From Alentia gelatinosa (taxonomy: Eukaryota; Annelida; Polychaeta; Phyllodocida; Polynoidae): a DNA stretch of 64,000 nucleotides. The notes under the pieces were generated by a model. It had not been told where the DNA came from, did not search any database, and was given only the letters and a program-made list of their open reading frames with translations. Of this stretch, positions 57,046 through 64,000 are shown one piece after another. A program made the position numbers and the translations under genes. Numbering within the stretch: the first letter of the stretch is position 1; each line of letters begins with the position of its first letter. The stretch covers positions 180,486,303-180,550,302 of the forward strand of contig OX465579.1 in assembly GCA_950022655.1 (NCBI GenBank). Direction: 5' to 3'.

Positions 57046-57180
57046 ACAATAATCGATGGTTTTGTGGACAGGCGGCCGTAAACCACGAGAGGTTGACGCG
57101 TAGTAATACACGAGCGCTAGCGAGTGTATTACGAGGTCAACCGCGAGTGGTTTACAGAGCTGCCTGTGCGCAAAATCATC
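57046..57180. mobile_element. foldback element
   Basis: Imperfect palindrome: CGATGGTTTTGTGGACAGG, GTAAACCAC, GGTTGAC, GTAATACACGAGCG pair with CGCTAGCGAGTGTATTAC, GTCAACC, GTGGTTTAC, AAAATCATCG. A single arm recurs at 48605-48690. Confidence 0.65.
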
Positions 57181-57340
57181 GTTTGTTGTATTTATTATCC
57201 ATCTTTTTGAATAAATCAAACCCAATAATTGCCTTATTAATGGGTATAAGAATAGGAACTATTTCTTTGATCTATAGCAAAAGGGACTATTTTTCCCGTA
57301 TACCATGGTTTTGAGGCTGTATACCACAGGTTTGAATCCT

Positions 57341-57468
57341 TATCCTACCCCTAATAAAAAACGCCATAGGCTTAACATGGGATTTGTTTATGTCACGGGT
57401 AGTGACATAAAGTGTTGTTTATGCCACTACTTTCTGATACTGAAAAAATATGGAAACGGGGTAGGATA
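57341..57468. mobile_element. short MITE with TATCCTACCCC ends
   Basis: TATCCTACCCC at 57341 and GGGGTAGGATA at 57458-57468 bound 128 bp; AAAAACGCCATAGGCTTAAC matches the inverted right part of 30660-30749. Confidence 0.65.
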
Positions 57469-57485
57469 AAATCTAGACGCCACTT

Positions 57486-57580
57486 GTTTGAGTTTGAGTT
57501 TATTTATGCCACTCATTTTGTTGGCTCGTGACATTATGGAGCCAACAAAATGCGTGGCATAAATAAACTCAGACTCAAAC
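57486..57580. repeat. long hairpin, 41-bp arms
   Basis: 57486-57526 pairs with 57540-57580 with two mismatches and a 13-nt loop; arms include TTTATTTATGCCAC and CATTTTGTTGGCT. Confidence 0.85.
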
Positions 57581-59184
57581 TCGACAGGTTTTATACAATG
57601 GGTAGTGGTTAACTGAGTCCCTATACATTTCCAATGGGAGTTTTGTATACGATGGATAATAAAGTGTACGAAAGACGTTGTGTACGTTGTGATACATACT
57701 GGATCTGTTACTATGGCGATTGCCCTGCTCACTCTCCGAACACATCCTCTGTTATATCCATGCTTACTGAATAGCAAAGACTATGATATGAGAGTGACGT
57801 CCTAATTTTGCTGTGACTCCTTGTTTTAGAGTGTGTGTGTACATAAGGTTCGCTGGTTCTGGACGTTCCAGTACCTCTTAAATAAGGACGCTGGTTTCAT
57901 GTTGTCATCGGAGGATGGATTATACTCAAATACAGGGCAAAAACAAGGTAAGAACTTGTTGACAATTATAATCAGACCGATTATAGACGGATTATAAAGT
58001 TTAGGACACACTGCCAAAGATGAATTCACCAAACTCAAACTGTAAACACTGTTGATTGCGATCTTGCGATGGCAATGTTGTCTGCTGCTGTGTCTTGGGC
58101 CAAAACGACGATCGCCGATATCGCGATAGGGGGTTGCGTTAATTAGTTTGCATTTTCTGAACGTTTTTCTGTAAACTCCTGACGTTAAAATCAGAAGATT
58201 ACGGCCGTAGTCAGTAGGCACGTTTACTCGTTCCGACCTGTCTATAACACATTGTCAAACTCGCGAGTCGAGGGCGTCCGCCATTTTTTAATTTTCCGCC
58301 CAGCTAATACGCTGGTTCCCCGGTCATCCGCTAGGGGACACGGCGGAATTAGACCGCAGGGACAGATTGATGCGATATGCCTGATTTTGGTAACCTCGGT
58401 GAGCGCATGCGCAGACTTCAGGCTGTAAATAAACAACATGGCGTGTGTGGTGCTAGTGTGAGTAGGAACCACATGTAATGGATAATGTACACTTTAACTA
58501 AATACATTAGAATAGATCTAATATGGAACTGATGTTTTGTAAACCTGCCTTGGTTTTGGAATGTATTACACATACTGGCAGTCGATCTCTGAGCTAGTTA
58601 CACTGTCATAATTAATTGTCAAGCGCCTGCGGCCCCTATTATCGCTCAAGCACCTGTCAAAACCATCAAAGTTAGTTTTCAATCAACATTTCAGCTAGGG
58701 CATTGTATCATAAGTCATATTACCTTAATCTTATTGCAATTGTATCAGATTTATATCCCATTAGAGTTTACTGCTCGTGAAAACCACATCGCGGCATGTG
58801 CAATGTCAGTTGGATTTTGAAAATTGAGCTGGTTTTGGGTGTGTCAGACACATCCCATCATAGAGTCCAAAACCAGCATTCATCCTCTGCCAGCGCTGCA
58901 ACCAACGTTCACTACCTGCCTGTTATCGTTGATACAGGCGGGTACCAGCCAACCCAGCTAAGTGCTTCGGCCTCTCGACCAATCAGATTGTGTTATTTTT
59001 CAAAGCACTCCGTATGTCCTTCAAAGCACTCCGTATGTTGTTCAAAGCACTCCGTATGTCAATTCCAAAGGCGATGCGTAAGAAGCTAGACGGAGTGCCT
59101 TGGTCATATGATATTATTACTGTAACCTTATGATCAGTCAGTATTAATAGGGAGTTTGTGCATAGGTATATAATAACACAGAGA
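57581..59184. other. intron 1, mostly unique sequence
   Basis: No exon recognised. A small tandem repeat, TTCAAAGCACTCCGTATGT in three copies, lies at about 58999-59060, and an inverted GAGCTGGTTTTGG / CCAAAACCAGC pair lies at 58823-58877. Confidence 0.45.
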
Positions 59185-59345
59185 GACTGAAAATCAGCAT
59201 GACTGAAAAACAGAATAATATAATCCTGTTATAATCCACGACTGAATATCAAAGTAACAACAGTAGAAGTTATCAGCATAAAAATCAGAGAAATACGAGT
59301 AGAAGTTCATCTGGATAAAGATTAACATGACTGAACATTAGAATA
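59185..59345 (-). repeat. further exon 2 junction copies, displaced
   Basis: AAAATCAGCATGACTGAAAA and TTATAATCCACGACTGAATA reappear here with more divergent partial copies, 2.8 kb from the main array. A partial copy also lies at about 56860-56895. The array was probably split by insertions. Confidence 0.75.
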
Positions 59346-59614
59346 AAACATGTAAACATTATCAAGATTAATGTGGGCAGGTTTAGCACCGCCTGACTCT
59401 GAGGTATGTCGCGGTGCCTCCAGCCGCCCCTCTGTGTCAGCTATCACTAATTACCTGCTGCCGTAACTCACGACAACACCACACGCTGCTATGTTCACGG
59501 TCACTGTGACCTGCACACTGCCGCGTAGAGACGTATCTCTGAACTAACCGGCTTTTTGTGTGCACATTTCAAGTTTATTGTTAAACTATTTCCTTTTCAA
59601 AAACAATTTCATGA

Positions 59615-59661
59615 ATATCCAGTAAATGATGCTTTAAGGCATCATCCGCCCTGAAAGGGTT
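59615..59661. mobile_element. piggyBac-family MITE, right end fragment
   Basis: AATGATGCTTTAAGGCATCA and CCCTGAAAGGGTTAA match the right end of 1852-2215, including the TTAA. Confidence 0.55.
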
Positions 59662-59722
59662 AATTAAATATGTGAAATCAATCAATAACAACAAGATGAC
59701 TCGACGAAATCTGCATTGCCAG

Positions 59723-60916
59723 GTTAAAGTGGGATTCACACGAGGGGATTCCTGTACCTCACAGGGCTCAAATCTCATGCGATTTTGTTCCTTTTTATTT
59801 GGAAATGTCTTTAACAATTACAGGGGGGAAACATGTCTGAGGGGAATGAAACCCTACAATTTAGACAGAGAAATTGTGTTCGAGTACAGAATTTCAGCAC
59901 GATTTGTCTCAGACAAACACCCTGTGAAGTACTTGAACCTCAGCAGGATTTGTCTCAGAAAAACACCCTGTGAAGTACTTAAACCTCAGTAGGGTTTGTC
60001 TCAGACAAACACCCTGTGAGGTACATGAATCACAGCAGAGTTTGTCTCCGACAAACACTCTGTGAGGTACATGAATCACAGCAGGGTTTGTCTCAGACAA
60101 ACACACTGTGAGGTACATGAATCACAGCAGGGTTTGTCTCAGACAAACACCCTGTGAGGTACATGAATCTCAGCAGGGTTTGTCTCAGACAAACACCCTG
60201 TGAGGTACATGAATCTCAGCAGGGTTTGTCTCAGACAAACACTCTGTGAGGTAGCAGGGTTTGTCTCAGACAAACACCCTGTGAGGTACATGAATCACAG
60301 CAGGGTTTGTCTCAGACAAACACCCTGTGAGGTACATGAATCACAGCAGGGTTTGTCTCAGACAAACACCCTGTGAGGTACATGAATCACAGCAGGGTTT
60401 GTCTCAGACAAACACTCTGTGAGGTACACGAATCACAGCAGGGTTTGTCTCAGACAAACACCCTGTGAGGTACATGAATCACAGTAGGACTTGTCTCAGA
60501 CAAACACCCTGTGAGGTACATGAATCACAGCAGGGTTTGTCTCAGACAAACACCCTGTGAGGTACATGAATCACAGCAGGGTTTGTCTCAGACAAACACC
60601 CTGTGAAGTACTTGAACCTCAGCAGGATTTGTCTCAGAAAAACACCCTGTGAGGTACATGAATCACAGCAGGGTTTGTCTCAGACAAACACCCTGTGAGG
60701 TACATGAATCACAGCAGGGTTTGTCTCAGACAAACACCCTGCGAGGTACATGAATATCAGCAGGATTTGTCTCAGACAAACACCCTGTGAGGTACATGAA
60801 TCACAGCAGGGTTTGTCTCAGACAAACACCCTGTGAGGTACATGAATCTCAGCAGGGTTTGTCTCAGACAAACACCCTGTGAGGTACATGAATCACATTG
60901 TGTAAATCCCACTTTA
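59723..60916. mobile_element. inverted-repeat element containing an expanded array
   Basis: TTAAAGTGGGATTCACAC at the left and GTGTAAATCCCACTTTA at the right are inverted ends, with CCTGTACCTCACAGGG and CCCTGTGAGGTAC as further inverted blocks. Nearly all of the interior from 59885 is tandem repeat. Confidence 0.6.
59885..60895. repeat. 46-bp minisatellite with palindromic core
   Basis: About 21 units with CAGCAGGGTTTGTCTCAGAC and AAACACCCTGTGAGGTACAT. Each unit contains GTTTGTCTCAGACAAAC, a perfect 8-bp palindrome around one base. Confidence 0.95.
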
Positions 60917-60969
60917 GCCGACACACAGACAGACAGAGACCCGGCGTGACTCGGCAAGGCGCGAGCCGG

Positions 60970-62055
60970 AGTCAACTTGTTGTTATGATCTACTTCCCAT
61001 AGGTCTGCTGGGGTGGACAGAAATTACCAATCTGTTCACCCTCTTGGTCGCCTCGCTTCCTCGTGGTGCAGACCGGATATGCTTGCACGCAAGCACAACT
61101 AAAGCGACCGGGGTGGGTGGGAAGCACAGGACTTTTTTGATTCAGGTCCCACTACAGCCACTCTTCTCCTACACCCCTCAGCAGTGGTAGATTTACTGCT
61201 ATATCAAAGGCCAATCCTTCTCATACCATGTCTATGTAGTGTGGGAAGTAAAAGAACTCTCTCCTTGGTAAATGTGTAGGGGTGGGATTTCTTCCTAAAT
61301 GCATTTCATAGATTCTATCACTACCCTTGTGGTGTAAAATAACCTTGAGAAAGTCTGGTGAGAACCTGTAATGGTTACCTGGACGTTAAATCAAACCCAT
61401 AAACCCAACCTACTTCCCATATTTACTGCATCTGAACTGTATCACCGGAATGCCCCGGCGCTAAGGCTCGGAAATATTAAGTAGTTTCTCAGAGCCTTAC
61501 CTCGTAACTTGGACTTTCTTTCACCGAAACATAGCTTCCCTCTATTCGGCGAGACCCTTTTCACACCTACCGCCGGAAAATGCACCGATGTAATTTTGAA
61601 TAAAAAGAAAACCGTTGCTGGTGAACAGTCAAGATGGGTAGACGTGAAAAGGGCCGAAGGGAAGTAGTTTTCCCTCAGTGACCAAGTTTAAATGGTTGTT
61701 CTACGATTATAGAAGATTGTATAAGACCAATAATTTCGTTGATTTTCTAAAATAGAGAAGTATTGTGCAGATTATTGTGTCCATTCCGACCCTTTCAACT
61801 TATATTTCATAAACATTTGTAACGGGAAATATGAGCCCACTTTTGGTTCTTATGGATGGGTATTTCAAAGATATGCAGACTTTAGCAATATAAATATATA
61901 TATACTAAATGTTGCACATATACCTTTTTAAATTAAAAAAATATCATAGTTGCAGAATTAAGTTTATAGATTAGAGCAGCACCTGCTTTAATCACCTTAG
62001 CAGATGTCTTTTACATTATAAATAGTATTGATCACCTGCTAATGCACTGACATAA
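60970..62055. other. intron 1, no exon seen
   Basis: CTACTTCCCAT at 60990 and 61411 and GGGAAGTAG at 61660-61670 suggest MITE remnants. The rest is AT-rich. Confidence 0.4.
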
Positions 62056-63100
62056 AAGTCATGTAAGATTATAGTCTGATATGACTCATTTTGTACTAAC
62101 TCAGAAATATCCAGTCATACTTAGTGATGTAAGATTATAGTCTGATATGACTCATTTTGTACTAACTCAGGAATATCCAGTCATACTTAGTGATGTAAGA
62201 TTATAGTCTGATATGACTCATTTTATACTAACTCAGGAATATCCAGTCATACTTAGTGATGTAAGATTATAGTCTGATATGACTCATTTTGTACTCACTC
62301 AGGAATATCCAGTCATACTTAGTGATGTAAGATTATAGTCTGATATGACTCATTTTATACTTACTCAGGAATATCCAGTCATACTTAGTGATGTAAGATT
62401 ATAGTCTGATATGACTCATTTTGTACTCACTCAGGAATATCCAGTCATACTTAGTGATGTAAGATTATAGTCTGATATGACTCATTTTGTACTCACTCAG
62501 GAATATCCAGTCATACTTAGTGATGTAAGATTATAGTCTGATATGACTCATTTTGTACTCACTCAGGAATATCCAGTCATACTTAGTGATGTAAGATTAT
62601 AGTCTAATATGACTCATTTTGTACTCACTCAGAAATATCCAGTCATACTTAGTGATGTAAGATTATAGTCTGATATGACTCATTTTATACTCACTCAGGA
62701 ATATCCAGTCATACTTAGTGATGTAAGATTATAGTCTGATATGACTCATTTTGTACTCACTCAGGAATATCCAGTCATACTTAGTGATGTAAGATTATAG
62801 TATGATATGACTCATTTTGTACTCACTCAGAAATATCCAGTCATACTTAGTGATGTAAGATTATAGTCTAATATGACTCATTTTGTACTCACTGAGGAAT
62901 ATCCAGTCATACTTAGTGATGTAAGATTATAGTCTGATATGACTCATTTTATACTTACTCAGGAATATCCAGTCATACTTAGTGATGTGAGATTATAGTC
63001 TGATATGACTCATTTTGTACTCACTCAGGAATATCCAGTCATACTTAGTGATGTAAGATTATAGTCTGATATGACTCATTTTGTACTCACTCAGAAATAT
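62056..63100 (-). repeat. 66-bp minisatellite derived from the exon 1 donor region, about 16 copies
   Basis: On the minus strand each unit has TATGACTGGATATTCCTGA directly followed by GTGAGTAC or GTTAGTAC, a diverged copy of exon 1's last codons plus the splice donor, then AAAATGAGTCATATCAGACT and AATCTTACATCAC. Confidence 0.88.
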
Positions 63101-63320
63101 CCAGCCGTACATCGTGATGTAAGATTCAGTACTTACTCAGAAATATCCAGCCGTACATCGTGATGTAAGATTCAGTACTCACTCAGAAATATCCAGCCGT
63201 ACATCGTGATGTAAGATTCAGTACTCACTCAGAAATATCCAGCCGTACATTGTGATGTAAGATTCAGTACTCACTCAGAAATATCCAGCCGTACATCGTG
63301 ATGTAAGATTCAGTACTTAC
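63101..63320 (-). repeat. 46-bp array of exon 1 splice-donor copies, five units
   Basis: Each unit reads, on the minus strand, ATGTACGGCTGGATATTTCT then GA|GTGAGTAC or GA|GTAAGTAC, then TGAATCTTACATCACG. The first part is identical to the last ~22 coding bases of exon 1, and all units keep a GT donor. Confidence 0.92.
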
Positions 63321-63456
63321 TCAGAAATATCCAGCCGTACATCGTTGGCTGCCTCGTTTTCTTGTCCATCAGCATCGATCCGAACTCTGTCATTTTCTTG
63401 ACGACTGCGGCGAGTCTAGATCCCGCTGGATGGTCCTTGTACTGTCCAGAGCCCAT
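63321..63456 (-). CDS. GT31 glycosyltransferase, exon 1: cytoplasmic tail and start of anchor
   Basis: Codes for residues 1-45 plus one base: MGSGQYKDHPAGSRLAAVV, a basic tail, then MYGWIFL, the start of the membrane anchor. Donor CTGA|GTAAGT in phase 1 matches exon 2. I chose the ATG at 63456; an upstream in-frame ATG at 63552 would add a cysteine-rich stretch that is itself a short tandem repeat, so it is more likely 5' UTR. Short N-terminal tail, anchor, stem and lumenal enzyme is the normal Golgi type II plan. Confidence 0.78.
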
Positions 63457-63715
63457 CTCCAAATGTCGTCTGCTGCACACTGACAAATGTCTGCAGACTG
63501 ACTGACAAGTGTCTGCAAGCTGACTGACAAATGTCTGCACACTGACTGACAAATGTCTGCTGCTAAATGATTGACTAAAAGGAGTTTTCTCTTTTGAGAT
63601 TACCCTAGTCGATCTTCCATGGAAGCTGAAATGGCTTCTGTTAATCCCAGAAAGGTAAAATGAATCAAACTGAGAAACTCCGAAAGGAAAGGTAATCCAA
63701 TGAAAGAGTGATGTA
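63457..63715 (-). other. 5' flank or 5' UTR of the GT31 gene
   Basis: Three to four copies of a ~30-bp unit, CTGACTGACAAATGTCTGC, lie at 63478-63560. No TATA box is evident. Confidence 0.4.
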
Positions 63716-64000
63716 GTGAGTTAACTGGGACTTGGTCCTGGATGAATGACAGTAGTTTGGAGTTGGTAACTTCAGGGGTGGTTCGTTGGTGATCACTTTA
63801 TAAGATGTAGAGAGTTAACTGGGACTTGGTCCTGGATGAATGACAGTAGTTTGGAGTTGGTAACTTCAGTGGTGGTTCGTTGGTGATCACTTTATAAGAT
63901 GTAGTGAGTTAACTGGGACTTGGTCCTGGATGAATGACAGTAGTCTGTAGTTGGTAACTTCAGTGGTGGTTTGTTGGTGATCACTTTATAAGATGTAGTG
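63716..64000. repeat. 94-bp minisatellite, three copies, cut by window end
   Basis: Units with GAGTTAACTGGGACTTGGTC, GAATGACAGTAGT and GGTGATCACTTTATAAGATG. It continues beyond the window. Confidence 0.93.

Noticed and set aside
63457..63552. Upstream extension of the GT31 start to the ATG at 63552
   Set aside because: The extra residues are encoded by a short tandem repeat (CTGACTGACAAATGTCTGC) and are Cys/Ser/Val-rich, unlike a cytoplasmic tail of this family; the ATG at 63456 gives a normal type II protein.

Overview
The window is nuclear DNA of an animal with a repeat-rich, gene-poor composition. I see no bacterial operons, rRNA or tRNA genes. Spliced exons, Gypsy-type and CR1-like retroelements, many short inverted-repeat DNA transposons and very long minisatellites all point to a metazoan. 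A marine invertebrate deuterostome such as a lancelet is my best guess, but that is an inference and a mollusc or other lophotrochozoan is not excluded. By eye about 40% of the window is tandem repeat.

Layout. 1-660 is a minisatellite. 1360-5530 is a cluster of small inverted-repeat transposons, including a TTAA-flanked piggyBac-like element and a CACTA-like element with a 3-bp CAC target duplication. 6333-9782 is a two-length minisatellite abutting half of another CACTA-like copy, followed by a 10-bp repeat. At 12251-16789 a decayed Gypsy element with 131-bp LTRs sits inside an older LTR-like repeat; a second, uninterrupted copy of that repeat at 48982-49495 serves as the empty site. At 17122-19340 there is an apparent two-exon gene in which a 30-residue tandem repeat is fused to a His-Me (I-PpoI-type) zinc-bound endonuclease domain. 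A 5.9-kb minisatellite follows (19412-25340). 25.3-34.2 kb holds more minisatellites, paired MITEs, a retroelement gag fragment and a 1.3-kb polypyrimidine tract. Two decayed CR1-like LINEs lie at about 34.5-38.2 kb (+) and 43.4-46.8 kb (-), separated by more arrays and a second complete CACTA-like copy. 46.9-49.5 kb has a Harbinger-like MITE with a visible empty site, repeats and the solo LTR.

The right-hand quarter (49.9-63.5 kb, minus strand) is one gene that I could assemble from four exons in matching splice phase. It encodes a 439-residue type II membrane glycosyltransferase of the beta-1,3-galactosyltransferase (GT31) type. Its introns are very largely minisatellite, and three of the arrays are made of copies of the gene's own exon-intron junctions: the exon 1 donor, the exon 2 acceptor and the exon 4 acceptor, each copy carrying coding sequence plus the splice dinucleotide. 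This is the most unusual structure in the window. The encoded enzyme also has N-D-N where the family's metal-binding D-D-D is expected.

The two most interesting objects are therefore the splice-junction arrays of the GT31 gene and the repeat-His-Me endonuclease gene. Most other open frames are shadows of repeats whose unit happens to lack stops.
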